Shown: positions 21,020-31,655 of the stretch, one piece after another | How positions within the stretch are numbered: the stretch's first letter is position 1 | Layout of the letters: the number at the start of each line of letters is the position of its first letter | Assembly (NCBI GenBank): GCA_019054805.1 | Contig: JAHQIY010000029.1 | Span: 434,001-498,000, forward strand | DNA: 64,000 bases | From: Brachionus manjavacas | Taxonomy: Eukaryota; Rotifera; Eurotatoria; Ploima; Brachionidae | Direction: 5' to 3' | Notes under the pieces: model-generated | What the model saw: only the letters and a program-made list of their open reading frames with translations | The model's database searches: none | Told to the model about the DNA's origin: nothing | Position numbers and translations under genes: made by a program

Positions 21020-21365
21020 ATACATTATTTTTTTTTTTTTTAGTTCAGTAAGAGTCATTGTTTAATTTAATCTAAGAAAGTATTGTGTGGAATTAAGTAA
21101 ATATTATGTACATGAATTTTACAAAGGAAAAATATGCAAGAATACAAAAAAAGAATTACATAATAAAATATGTACATTTCAAGTTGCGAAAATAAACTTT
21201 ATAAAAATAAAAAAATTTATTAAAAATTTAATTTTCGCCTTAAAAATTGGAATTTTTTGGCCGTAAGCATTTTTGTTGTGTTTTACATGAAATGACGTAA
21301 TTTTACGTAATTTTACATCATTTTACGTAAGCTTACATTGAATTATATTTTAAATTTGATGAAAT
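21020..21365. other. AT-rich region, no gene seen
   Basis: A/T-rich. At 21,288-21,335 a cluster of TTACGTAA/TTTTACAT words resembles the palindrome at 19.4 kb. Nothing else recognised. Confidence 0.4.
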
Positions 21366-21540
21366 ACCCGTTATAGTATTTCGGTATAGGTTTTGTTGGG
21401 TATATTTTTTAAGGAGAGGTTGAGAATCCTATCAGGACCAGGTGATGAAGTCGATGATCCCATTTTGTTAATTTTTCGCCAAAACGGTCTATTTGACAAG
21501 TTTGACGTGCCAAGTTTATTAATTTTTGTTTCGGAATTAT
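21366..21540 (-). pseudogene. LINE fragment (linker fused to start of RT)
   Basis: On the minus strand: LSNRPFWRKINKMGSS, then TSSPGPDRILNLSLKNIP. The first piece is the linker motif FWRKINK, the second the SGPDxIxNxxLKNLP motif at the start of the reverse transcriptase; in families A and C they are about 80-100 residues apart, so this copy has an internal deletion. Confidence 0.6.
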
Positions 21541-21654
21541 TTTATTTTTAGCTTTAATATTGCTGTAAACTTGTTACATAATGCTTTGGCTATTGGGGTA
21601 TTATTTTTTTGTTCTCGCGTCTCTTTTCTTTTCTATTATTTGTTTTATCTATAT

Positions 21655-22075
21655 GAAGCTCCTTCAGATTAAAAAAAAATAAAATAAAATAAAAATTAAA
21701 ATTAAGACAAAATAAAATAAAAATGTAAAGAAAAAATATAAGAAAAATTAAAACAAGTTAAAATCTAATAAAAAGACAATTAAAAATTGATAAATTGTAA
21801 GAGGTGACATGTGCAAAGTGTTTAAGTATTGAACAGTTCAGGAAAGAAAGAATCATTTGGCAGTGAGTTCCATATGTTAGCGGTTCTGTCGAAAAAAAGT
21901 TATCTCTATGTTGGAGCCTCGAAATTTCTTTGTGATATTTGAAGCAGTGACCTCTTCCTTCCTTCTCTTAGCAAAATATTGGAAGGAGCATCATATTTTA
22001 GTTTAAGTTTAAAACGAACTGCTGAGTTTTGTAAGACTTGAATTTTTTTTATGTTACTTGCCTTGGTATAAATAT
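21655..22075 (-). pseudogene. LINE C-terminal region and 3' end
   Basis: Minus strand: LQNSAVRFKLKLKYDAPSNI matches the conserved C-terminal segment of LINEs A and C, followed in another frame by FFDRTANIWNSLPNDSFFPE, a typical C-terminal signature (NxWNxLP). It ends with ATCTGAAGGAGCTTCATATA near 21,665-21,645, a relative of the family A/C terminus. 5' truncated. Confidence 0.7.
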
Positions 22076-22239
22076 TTTTGTGATAGTAATTAGTTACAGA
22101 ATAAATTGACAGAAGCAGAACAAAAAAACAGTCAACTATTTGTCACAATATTTTGGTATTTGATACATTTTAAAAAGCTTCTTTAAAAATTTAATTTAAT
22201 AAAATATAATTAGGAAATGACAAAAAAAATTTCGGCGCC

Positions 22240-22430
22240 ACGGTTTAGACTCACTCACTCACTGCCAAATCAATTAGTTGTAGCCCCCAATGTTAACAGC
22301 TTTAAAGCAGGCATTGATTGCTGGATGAGCAGCAATCAATCACATCAACTGTCATAGTGTGCCTTATCAGCACACTCGCTGGCTAGCCAGCTACAGTCAA
22401 AACTACTACTACTACTACATTAGGTAATTT
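22240..22430. other. GC-richer island, unassigned
   Basis: A ~190-base patch of more balanced composition containing CACTCACTCACTGCC, GCAATCAATCACATC and an (ACT)n run at 22,400-22,418. It is just beyond the 3' end of LINE E. No coding frame or RNA fold recognised; it may be a SINE or an old repeat. Confidence 0.3.
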
Positions 22431-22479
22431 AAGGAAATTTTAAGCAGATAAGAACACTTGTTTTAAGGTAATTTATTTA

Positions 22480-24895
22480 TTTATTTATTTATTCAATGAA
22501 CGCCTTGTAGGCGATGTAAAAAAAAAAAAAAAAAAAAATTTAAAAATAAAAATAAAATTAATAATCGTAAGACAAAAGAATTGAAACATCCGATAATTTT
22601 AACTTTAAATGTTAATGTTTACTACTTTATTTTAATTTCAATAATTATTATTCTTCTTTTTACTATTTTTCTTTTTTCTTTTCTCTTCCCTTTTTTTTTT
22701 TTAGATAAATTTATTCGAAACCGGTTTACCGAGTCGATCCAGGAGGCAATCAAGTCGAGTTAGGAGAGAGGCAATTTCAATACACTACACTCAACAATGG
22801 ATGTAAATGGTATGTACTTATCCCCTTTTTTGTTAGTAGCTTTTTGTTAATTCAACTAGCATTTTTCTGTAAGTTTCCTTTTCGATATTTTCTAGGCATG
22901 TTTGTATTGAGTCTCTTATTCCATTATTATTATCTTGTCTGGATAGTTCTTTCATTTTAAGGTTAAGTTGTGGAATTAAGACATTATAATCAAGTTCATC
23001 GCATTTTAAATACTCAGCTATTTTCTTTAGGCTGGATTTGTTGCTTAAATTTTTTATCTCAGTTTCACATTCTTCTAAAATTTCAAGAATTTGTTTTGTC
23101 AGCTCATTATTACCAAGTCTTTTTAAAAACCCTAGTTTTTCTTTCATCAACTTTTGCTCTATTCTTTCAAGACCAAGAGCTAAAAGTAGATTTGTAGAAC
23201 GCGAGCTTTTTTTTAAGTTCAACATTCGTTTGATAATTGTGCTCTCTGTTGTTTGTAATTTTTTTATCTCTATTCCATTAAGTGCATAATTTTCTAATCC
23301 ATATATTAAAACAGGTCTGACAAATACTTTATAAAGATGGATTTTTATTTTCACATTTAGTTGTTGATTTTCAGTTTGGAGATATTTAATTGATGCCATC
23401 GCCTTAAAGGCTGATTTAATACGAGTATCAATTTGGTCTTTGTTATTGTTTTTCCTGTTTAGATACACGCCAAGGTATTTTATATTTTCAACTACATTTA
23501 TCTCTTCATTGTACATCTTTGGCTTTCTTTCTATTTTTTTGTCTTTTTCCCGAATATTATGAGTTGCGTTTTGTCTGCATTAAATTTTATTTCATTTCTA
23601 ATTCCAAATTTTTCGCAGATATCTAATGCTTCTTGAAGTTCTTTGATGTTTGACATTAGGAGGAATATATCATCAGCATAAAGGACAATTCCTGTGTTAA
23701 GGCCATGTATCTTTGTACCCAGATTTTTTGATTCTATTTCATTAATAAGGTCTTCGACTTCTCAATATTTCAATATATTGAGAAAAGCTTAGGTGATAGA
23801 GGACCACCTTGTTTAACTCCAATGGTTGTTCTGAATAATGAGCTAAAATTTTTTCCATTCATAACTAACGCCATTGAGTCATTATAATAATTTTTTAGAC
23901 ATCTCCATATTTGAGGGTGGGTTTTATTGATTAATTTTTCAAAAAGAATTTTTCTGTTTACCTTGTCAAATGCTTTGCTTGCATCTATTGCACAGCCGTA
24001 TACGTTTCTGTTTCTTTTTGTAAGATGATTTATTGTTTCTTTAACAGAAAAAATTGCATGAGAACATGAACTTTTTTTCTTAAATCCAAGTTGTTTGTCA
24101 GGATCATTGCTTGTTTTTAATATTTCAATTAGCATGATTTTTTCGAATATATTCGATATCACATCAGATATTGTAATCGGTCGAATATTACTGGTGTCAT
24201 TAATTGTTTTTTTATCATCTTTAGTAATTGGGACAATTTTCCCAATGTTGAAAAGACTTGGTACTTCTCCAAATTGGATAATTTTCTCAAAAATTTTCTT
24301 TACAATTTTCACTAAAACGTCACTGTTACCGTACTTGTACATTTCATTCGAAACATCGCTGAATCCAATACTTTTCCGATTCTTAAGGTTGGCAATCGCA
24401 TATTTAACATCATCTTCACTTATACTATAATAGTCACTTTTTCCAATTAGCTGTGTCTCGAAGTCCAATATCTTATTTTCAATTCTTTTTAAATGTTCTT
24501 TATGTAAGTCATCTCCTTTGACAATTTTTTCATTAAAAAGTTTTACAAAACTCATTTTTAAAAGTTGACATGAAAGCTGTATTTGTGGTGTTTTTTTTTT
24601 GAGATTTTTTGAAATTTTCCAAAATTTATTTTTGTCTTTGTAGTTCAGATTAAGAAGCCAGGCATTTTTCCCTTCTTTTTTTTTAATTCTTGCTCGTTGT
24701 TCTTTTCTGAAAATTTTTTTAAACTTTTTGTAATTAAAATTAGAATGTTGGTCTTGGAAATCACTTAGTTTGTATTTTTTTAGATAAAAACGCATCTGTA
24801 TGTGAATATTCTCCAATTCTTTGTCCCACCAAAATTTACGTTTAGTATTATTGTTTTGTATTTTCTTCGATTTAGATAGTGTTCGTGTAGCCCTG
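22480..24895 (-). mobile_element. LINE E, non-LTR retrotransposon, 5' truncated
   Basis: Minus-strand element containing the linker and reverse transcriptase but no endonuclease. Its 3' end reads T-run, then CATCGCCTACAAGGCGTTCA (CGCC/GGCG hairpin), then TTGAATAAATAAATAAATAA. The coding sequence begins right after a splice-acceptor-like TTTTCAG at 24,894. Much less decayed than its LINE neighbours: only one frame break is obvious. Confidence 0.85.
22833..24893 (-). pseudogene. LINE E reverse transcriptase, one frameshift
   Basis: From KRKFWWDKELENIHIQ (linker) through FFxKIIQFGEVP-like sequence to NIRPITISDVISNIFEK, QLGFKKKSSCSHAIF, CAIDASKAFDKVNR, TIGVKQGGPLSPKLF and, after a frameshift near 23,770, GIVLYADDIFLLMS (YADD box). 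The thumb follows (LGVYLNRKNNNKDQI) and a C-terminal helical region with LIYGLENYALNG to 22,833. Unlike families A-C it has GVKQGG and YADD, so it belongs to another LINE clade, which I cannot name with confidence. The frameshift between the GVKQGG and YADD boxes prevents a full protein. Confidence 0.85.
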
Positions 24896-25019
24896 AAAAT
24901 GAGAAAAGAAAAATTTACAATATCGATATAAAGTCCCGAATTTATTTGAGAGGTATATTAAAATAAAATCATTTTAAAACAAAATTTAGGTACTCCGAGT
25001 AGGGTAAAACAAAATAAGA

Positions 25020-25535
25020 ATATATCTTGTCATCAAAATCAAAAGTGGATTCTTTTGGGGAAATTGAATCTGATTCAAGTGATTAACTTTCAGAAGAAGA
25101 AAAACCAATATCTCAATTAGTTGGTAATGAAATCAAGAAAATATAAAACAAATTAAGACTTCTTGAAACCTTAATATGATGATCTTGAATTAAAGTTTAA
25201 TAATTTGAAATTATCAAAGAAAAAACAAATTAACAATAATAAGCCAGAAATTTTAAGCCAAACTGAAAATATTTTTAATGAGAGAAAATATTATGATTTA
25301 CCAATTGGTTGTTCCAAATGAAGAATAAATAAAGTAAGCTTTTTATAAGAAAAATAAGGACTATTTTATCTTTTAAATTATTGTCATGAAAAACGATCAC
25401 AATACTGTTTTGAATTGAATGAAAAATCAACTTTCAGCCATGAACATAAAACCCTTCCAAATCCAATAACACCCAAGCGACCTGTTGAATTATTTGAAAA
25501 CGAAGAAAGTTTAATAGCAATGCAAAATTTTGTTA
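25020..25535 (+). pseudogene. Degenerate MULE/FLYWCH protein N-terminus
   Basis: Frames read SSKSKVDSFGEIESDSSD, LSEEEKPISQLVGNEIKK (acidic leader) and later YLLNYCHEKRSQYCFELN and STFSHEHKTLPNP. The CHEKRSQYC...HEH pattern is what a FLYWCH-type zinc finger (C-x-n-C ... H-x-H) leaves. In many invertebrates FLYWCH fingers sit at the N-terminus of MULE transposases, and a MULE core fragment lies 1.2 kb downstream. Multiple stops. Zinc-finger call is by pattern only. Confidence 0.45.
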
Positions 25536-25539
25536 TTTT

Positions 25540-26685
25540 TTATTATATTCATTTATAATTTATTTAATCGATATTTTTAAAATCAGTTTATTTTTAAAAT
25601 TTAATTTAAGTTTTTACTATTATGTTTTGCTTATTGAAAAAATTATTTAAAAAAATTTTAAGGTGCATAAATTTTTTTACATTTTAGTTAAACAAATTTT
25701 CATTAAATTATGGTTTTAAAACACAGAAAAATATTTTAAAAATATTAAGCCCATTATTACATTTAAAAAATATTTTAAATGATAATTTTAATTTGTCTTG
25801 CACTCTCAAATTAAAATCTTTTTATTTTGATTATTAAAAGATTATTAATGAATGAATAATAATTAAAAAATTGAAAAAAAAATTAAGTGAATGAGAAAAT
25901 TAAAATATTATTAATATGTCAAAAAAATAACATTTTATTCTTAAAAAAATACCAAATAAATTTAAGTTATAAAATGTATTCATGAAATAAAAATCTTGCC
26001 GAATAGATTAGGATCCTAAAAAAGTCTCTACATCTGTAGATCAAGTGGAAATGTTTAATAGTTATTTTTTTTAATTTCACAATTAACATATCTTAGTTTA
26101 CTTCATCATTAAAATCTCTTTTGTTTCCTGGCTTAATTTAATTTTTTAAATAAATAAATAATTTTGAGTTTGTCCGAATGACTCTAGCCTTCGATATACC
26201 CACATGCTACAAAAATGCAAGCTATGCAAATAAATTCAAGTAATATTCTATTGAAATTGTATTGAAATGTACTTAATTGAAAATTATATGAAAAATTGAA
26301 AAAAACTAAAACCAAAAACGATGAATCAAATGGAGGCAGCACAATTCAGTGAAAGCTGTCTTGGAAACTCGGATATCTTGATATGTTGATATCTTGATGC
26401 CTAAGATATCAACATTAAAATAGTAAAAGTTGATGAACTTGAGGTAACTCAAACAAGTAAAAGAGCTAGATTGGTCGACGATTAGGGCTAAGTTATTACT
26501 ATTATTAATTCATTTTTTTACTTTTTTATTAAATTTGACGTAATTTTAATTTTTTCTTTTGCAATTTCTTCATTTTATTTAATAAATAATAAAAATAATC
26601 TAAACGTATTTAATTTTTTCATTTTTATTTTATTTGGGGTAATAATTAATAAATTTGGTCTAATGCTTAAAAAAATTGATACAGC
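25540..26685. other. AT-rich region between MULE fragments
   Basis: Over 1 kb of A/T-rich sequence. At 26,318-26,490 there is a less biased patch with MEAAQFSESCLGNSDIL and, in another frame, VDELEVTQTSKRARLVDD before a stop, which may be a decayed coding end. Nothing else supports a gene. Confidence 0.4.
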
Positions 26686-26689
26686 TGTT

Positions 26690-26945
26690 GATATCGTCCA
26701 TATTTTATTAGGAAAATTCAGAGTATCATCAAATAATAAAGAAATAAAACCACGTTTTTAAATTACAATAGGATCATTAAAACACAATCAATATTATTAT
26801 TATAGACTGTGGTTTGCTGATTGTTATTAGATGGACTTACGAGCTTACGAGCTAGTTTGGCAAGGATTCCCTATACTAATTGTTAGAACTATTGATAAAG
26901 AAAGAGTTTTCCATCCTTTTGGATTAGTAAGTACAAATTAAAAAA
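26690..26945 (+). pseudogene. MULE transposase fragment (start of catalytic domain)
   Basis: The frame around 26,830-26,925 reads DLRAYELVWQGFPILIVRTI, then DKERVFHPFGL. This matches the first catalytic segment of MULE transposases of the FLYWCH type (TDxTYxL.WQGFPVLI.GT.D...FHPFGL). It ends at a donor-like AGTAAGT, so it was probably an exon. The motif Asp appears as the D of DLRAYEL. Stops upstream show it is dead. Confidence 0.6.
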
Positions 26946-26984
26946 CGAAGGATTTTTAATTTTTATTCTCAGGTGTTCGAATTT

Positions 26985-27155
26985 TTCTTATACCCATTTT
27001 TTATACAATTCAATAACCATTTTTATAATACTCAACAATATTTTTTATGTTTTGCAATAATTTTGACAAAAATAAATACCCAAAAAATATTTATTTTTAC
27101 ACCCAAATAATAAATATAAATACCCATTTAATAATAATCCTTTTTTGACCAAAGC
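26985..27155 (-). repeat. Dispersed repeat R3, minus copy
   Basis: The reverse complement (ggattattattaaatgggt...tcaaaattattgcaaaac...tgagtattat) matches 35,940-36,085 over about 150 bases with moderate divergence. Family unknown. Confidence 0.6.
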
Positions 27156-27414
27156 TGGTCGATTGATTACAATATGCACATATCATTTAATCTAAAAGAA
27201 TGCTTTCTTTCATAATAGGAATATTCTGAAAATTCTTATTTACTTTTGAAAAAATTGCATCAATTATTAAATTTAACTGAAAAGAATCTTCTTCATTTTT
27301 AACCGATTAAGTTTCTGAATCAGAGTAAAGATATTCATCAAATCACCTGAAACCGATTCTTAAGGGAATTTTCTAAAAATATTTAAAAGTTTCGAATTAA
27401 ATTCAAGAAGAAAA

Positions 27415-27777
27415 GTGTCAAGATTTTTAAAAAAAGATTTCATAAATTCGAAATCAATTAATTTAGAATTATGGACAAATTTGAATCCTAAATTTAATCA
27501 AAAAACAAGTAATAGAATTGAAATTGTTATCAAAATTCAATTTACCAAATATAAAACAGTATTATCCAATTTGAATATTAATTTCGGGCAGTTGTTCAAA
27601 GTTAAAATCTTAGATTCATTGTATAAGCCCATGGAAAATTTTGATATCTTTAGTTATAAGCAGCCGGTCTTGACTCACAATTTTGAAAATTTGACATTGG
27701 CGAAAAGTCATAATAAATGGATGAAGAATAATTCGTATATTTATTATTCGAATCATTCGTATATTTATATATCATGA
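27415..27777 (+). CDS. Hypothetical 120-residue frame, weak
   Basis: Open for 120 codons with a mixed, non-repetitive composition in its central part (for example NINFGQLFKVKILDSLYKPM). No family recognised. It ends in Tyr/Ile/Ser codons from a short TATATTTATTATTCG-type repeat. In this AT-rich context a frame of this length can occur by chance, although the Trp and Pro content argues mildly for coding. Possibly an exon remnant. Confidence 0.25.
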   Translation: MSRFLKKDFINSKSINLELWTNLNPKFNQKTSNRIEIVIKIQFTKYKTVLSNLNINFGQLFKVKILDSLYKPMENFDIFSYKQPVLTHNFENLTLAKSHNKWMKNNSYIYYSNHSYIYIS

Positions 27778-27904
27778 ATACATTTTTTGCTAGAAGATAA
27801 AATATTTTATTAAGTGTATAATATAATTCATAAAAAGAAGATAAAAAATAAATTAAAGTGTATAAACATTTTCTGCAGAATATATTTATTTTTTTAGAGG
27901 AGAC

Positions 27905-28318
27905 AATTTATTAAAAAAAGCAACACTGATGTACGGAAGTGAATGTTGGGGGATGTGTGAATCTGACAGGAAAAGTCTTAACACCTTCCACACGGGAAGC
28001 GAGGATTCTCGAGATACACTGGCCTGAGACATTGTCGAATGCTGATCTATTCAGAAGAATAAATTCAGAGAACAAAAGACTGCGGTGGCTCGGGCATGTA
28101 CTTAGAATGAAAGAAACACGGATACCAAAAAGAGCCCTTCAATGGACACCTCAAGGGCGACGTAAGGTAGGACGACCAACAGTAACATGGAGGTCAACAA
28201 TCACGAAAGAGCTCATCGAAATGGAAATGACATGGAGAGAAGCAAGGGTAAAGGCAAAAGATGGACTTGAGTGGAAATCAAAAGTAATGGCCCTATGCTC
28301 CACAAGGACTGAATAAGG
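27905..28318 (+). pseudogene. LINE C-terminal fragment (RGRP-type tail)
   Basis: TLMYGSECWGMCESDRKSLN (the YGSECW motif after the reverse transcriptase) runs, after a frameshift near 28,000, into HWPETLSNADLFRR, LRWLGHVLRM, ALQWTPQGRRKVGRPTVTWR and finally DGLEWKSKVMALCSTR before the stop. This is the stereotyped C-terminus of a widespread animal LINE group (RTE/CR1-like tails RWIGHVLR...GKRKRGRP..TWR...W...V.ALC). Only the last ~130 residues survive. GC content is higher than the surroundings. Confidence 0.8.
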
Positions 28319-28329
28319 AAAAAAAATAT

Positions 28330-28442
28330 TAACCAAAATTTTGTTTTTTTTTTGAAACTGAAAAAAATTTGAAAAATTGCACTTTTTCAATGTTAATTTA
28401 ACATTATATACATTTTTTAATTCAAACACAAAAAATTAAACC
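28330..28442 (+). repeat. Solo arm of the 43.4-kb inverted-repeat element
   Basis: Matches the terminal ~110 bases of the element at 43,430-44,135, ending in the same ATTCAAACACAAAAAATTAA followed by ACC. The other arm is absent here. Confidence 0.65.
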
Positions 28443-28775
28443 AGTCTCTAAAGGTAATTTTTTTAACATTATGTTGTGGATACGATCTTGACCAGAAGGC
28501 GCTAGTTCTTTTAGTTTTTTTAAGGGAAAAGGGATTTGAAATTTCAAATAGAGTGATTGGCTCGTTTAAAATATTATATAAATAGAATAAAATGAATATC
28601 AGTTAATTGAATAATTTATATTGAAATTTCAATATCATTTATATTCAGCTTTATATGACCCAAATTTTGTATTGGAATTTTTCTATGAACATTATTTTAT
28701 TTTTCTATGTATGTTTTAAATTCTTCATAAATTTGTTAAAATGAACTTAACCAATGTCAAAATTTTATAAGAAAA
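28443..28775. other. AT-rich spacer
   Basis: No gene or repeat recognised in this stretch. Confidence 0.4.
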
Positions 28776-28779
28776 AAAC

Positions 28780-28865
28780 AAAGTCTTTCGGGTCTTGTCA
28801 GTTAGATAAACTATAGTTAACCTGTTAATGGAACAATTCTTGTTTTTAGGGTTTTATGAATTTTT
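28780..28865 (-). repeat. Inverted copy of the SINE-like core
   Basis: The reverse complement (ataaaaccct, aaaaacaagaatt, ttaactatagtttatctaac, tgacaagaccc) aligns with the core at 29,115-29,195, 38,490-38,570 and 45,455-45,530. See the block at 28,950. Confidence 0.55.
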
Positions 28866-28949
28866 CATCTAAAGCTAAAGTAATAATAAAAAGTAAGATA
28901 GAAAAACTAATAACATAGAGAATTTAAATTTTAGCTGAGTAAGTAAGTT

Positions 28950-29612
28950 TTGCGGAATAGATGAATCTATGTCCCCCAAAGTCAAACACTTGAAGGGTGA
29001 AAAATTTAATTTAATTTTCTTTAAATTTTATTATTTATGCTAAGAACCAAAGATTTAAGTAGAAAGTGCATTTGGGTATTTGGGATTGTTGAAAGGGTAA
29101 TACCAAGTCAAATAACTCACAAAACCTGAGAACAAGAATTTATCGGATAATAAGTGAACTTTGGTCCACATAACCGACTAGATCCAGTTTTTCAACGATT
29201 TAATATGAATTTTAATCTAATGAATTATTTGTCTATTTTTTTTTCTTTTTAATGCTCATTTTTATTCTTTTTATTTATTTAATTTTATATTATTTAACTA
29301 TAGTAGTAGTAATAAGACCGCAAAGCGAGATAACTCGCGGGGATGTCCCTCATAGCAGTCGTCTTAGTTGATGTTGATCGTATTTTATTTTAAAAGAGTG
29401 TACCGTTTCAGTTGCGACTACTTCGTCAGGTAGTCTGTTCCATACATTTGCTATCCGATTGATGAAGAAGTTGTGTCTTTGCTGACAAGATGCAACGATC
29501 TCACGCCTTAGTTGACTTCTCTTCTTCGTGTCTCTAGGAGCTGACTATATTTTTAGTTTTTTCATATGTTTCAAGTCTGAATGAGCATTTGCTCGGAAAA
29601 AAATAAATAAAT
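28950..29612 (+). repeat. Dispersed repeat block with LINE-like 3' terminus
   Basis: Runs from aatagatgaatct through cacttgaagggtgaa, gcatttgggtatttgggatt and the core (acaagaatttatcggataat, ccgactagatcc), to GAATGAGCATTTGCTCGG, then AAAAAAATAAATAAATGAAT. A second copy is at 38,155-38,705. The 3' end has the same GAGC-NNNN-GCTCGG hairpin and tail as LINEs A and C, so it may be a SINE or 3' fragment mobilised by LINE machinery. A 249-base LINE scrap is inserted at 29,302-29,550. Confidence 0.7.
29302..29550 (-). pseudogene. CR1/Jockey-type LINE C-terminus and 3' end
   Basis: Minus strand: KRSQLRREIVASCQQRHNFF, then INRIANVWNRLPDEVVATET, VHSFK and a stop at about 29,347. NR..NxWNxLPDEVV...SFK is the hallmark C-terminus of CR1-like LINEs. 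A hairpin (GCGAGTTATCTCGC) and an ACTACTACTA tail follow. Absent from the matching block at 38.2-38.7 kb, so it inserted after that block spread. Confidence 0.8.
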
Positions 29613-29659
29613 GAATTATTTAAAAATTAAAAAAAAGATCAACATTTTTTTCGGATTTT

Positions 29660-29841
29660 AAATTAAAAATTAAACTCATTCTATTTCACTAAAAAGTTTA
29701 ATTTCAAATATGAAAATGCTTGCAACATTAACTTAAAATTATTTTTTTATTTGAGACAAAAAATAATTTGAAACATCGCACTTTTTTAATATCATTTCAA
29801 AATTGGATACATTTTGTAATTCAAACACAAAAAATTAAACC
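29660..29841 (+). repeat. Solo arm of the 43.4-kb inverted-repeat element
   Basis: Contains aaactcattctatttcac, aaatatgaaaatgcttgcaa, tttgaaacatcgcac and the terminal CAAACACAAAAAATTAAACC, as in the arms at 43,925-44,135. Confidence 0.7.
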
Positions 29842-30868
29842 AAATGAATTTTAATAAATTTTTTTATTTTTGTAATTTTTGAAAAATATTATTTGTTATA
29901 AATAAAACTTATAATTTAAAAAAAAAATAATTTGTTTTCTTTCTAAAATCTTTGATTTAATAGTTTATTAATTAGTTAATATCTAAGTTTGCTAAACCAA
30001 ATTGACCGACTAAATTTTCTGTAGTTTTTAATGCTTTGATATACATGCTATGTAGATTTAAAAAATTAATCCATTGATAAAATTGATTTTAAATTTATTA
30101 GACTGATTTTTTGGAGATAAAAATTTGAATTTTTTTTTTTAATTTTATAATACTTTCGAAATAAAAAATTCATAACAAACTTTAAAAAAAATCAGTTAAT
30201 ACATTTAGAATCAATTTTATCAATGAATTAAGAAAAAAAAATTTTCAAAATTTTTTATTTTTTTTATTTTTTCAAAATATTAGCTGATTTCGTAAAATTA
30301 GAAACAAATAAAGTGTTTTGTTTAAACACTTTAATTGCGAGTAACGACAAAACATTTTAGCAAAACCGTTTTGTAGACTAAAATGGTTTTGCAAAAAAAT
30401 TAGCTGACTACAACAGCTTGGTCTGGTTTTGACCCATTACTAAATTAAACACTAAAACTCTAAATGAATCACTTATGTAGAATAGTAGCTGATTTCCGAG
30501 TGTATGCCAAAGAAGAATACTAAATTTGATTTGTATTTTATGGTAATTTTTTTTATTCTTGTCACATTCTTTTTTGAGCTTTTTTTTAATTTGTGTTTAA
30601 TTCAATCTTTTTTTCAAAAAAATACGGGATCTTAAATTTAATCACCTAAAGCATAAAAAGTACAGAAAAGACAAAAAGGATCAAGGCAAAAATAATAAAA
30701 ATACCATAAAGGACCAAAAGTACAAAAATTATTAAATTATTTATTCAATTTCATTTATTACACTCACTTTTATGCTTTTTTGTACCAATCTTTTTGACTT
30801 CGAAAAGATTAACCTTTTAATCTTTGGAAAAAGGTAAGGAATTAAAATAATATTCTAGTATTAAAAAA
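29842..30868. other. AT-rich region with hairpins, no gene
   Basis: No coding signal. A foldback lies at 30,058-30,232 (separate entry). Two short palindromes stand out: AAAGTGTTT/AAACACTTT at about 30,311-30,332 and GCAAAACC/GGTTTTGC with adjacent TTTT/AAAA at 30,360-30,392. Otherwise plain AT-rich sequence. Confidence 0.5.
30058..30232. mobile_element. Small foldback element, ~47-bp inverted arms
   Basis: The arm cattgataaaattgatt, then taaatttattagactgatt (left, to about 30,110) is inverted at 30,187-30,230 (aatcagttaatacattta, then gaatcaattttatcaatg) with about 90% identity over ~45 bases. The interior is ~75 bases. No target duplication identified. Confidence 0.65.
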
Positions 30869-31266
30869 ATATCATCAAAATTTTCTAGTCTTGATTATAA
30901 TGTTTAGGATGATGGATATTGTTTAGGATGAGTTCTTGTGGACCTTGTTTTAGTTCTCAGTGTGGTCAATAAGTTTTTGCGAGTAACTATAACCAAAAAT
31001 TCTATATCAATAGTTTATTAAACACTACAGATATTCGTTAATCAACAAAACTTTTCAAAATAGTTAAAACCCATCATCTTTTTTTGTTAAATACTTTCAA
31101 AAATAAATTTATTATCCATGTGTTTTTTTGAAAAAATATTTTTTAGATATCTTTTTTATTTCTAAAAATTTTGTTTTTTATAAAATTAAAGCTTAACTAC
31201 TTAGAAAAAAGTTCACAAGAACTCATCCTAAACATTATAACCAAGACTAGAAAATTTCGATAATTT
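30869..31266. mobile_element. Foldback/MITE upstream of the MCM9-like gene
   Basis: Left arm: attttctagtcttgattata, then atgtttaggatg...gagttcttgtg. The right arm is its inverse (cacaagaactcatcc, then taaacattataaccaagact, agaaaat) at 31,210-31,262. The left arm has an extra partial duplication of tgtttaggatga. Arms are about 50 bases. It occupies the region where upstream exons of the MCM9-like gene would be expected. Confidence 0.75.
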
Positions 31267-31655
31267 CTTCTAAAACTAGAAAGCATGAGAGTATTTTAAT
31301 GAGCTGAATTCTTCTTTTTCTCAAGCAAAAATGATTTACAACGAAAAATGAATATAAAATGAAAAAGGACTGGCTCTAATTTAAAATCATTGTTATCCAA
31401 TTTTTGTTTAACTACTTTAATTCAAAGCTCAATTTAACTAAACAAAATGAAACGATTTAAAGATTTTATGCTCGTTGTTTTAAATTTAAAGTTCAAGACT
31501 TAATAGGTTTAAAAAAAAGAAACAACTAAATTTGAAATATAAAAGTTAAAGAATGATTCTTTGAAAAAATCTAAAACTTTACTCTTTTACTCTTTTTAGA
31601 TAGCAGAATCAAGTCTAAAAAATAGATTAACATTAATTTTGAAATTGAAGAAGAA

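Noticed and set aside
22581..22763. 60-codon hydrophobic plus-strand frame
   Set aside because: Translates the T-rich 3' region of LINE E; Phe/Leu/Ile run is compositional.
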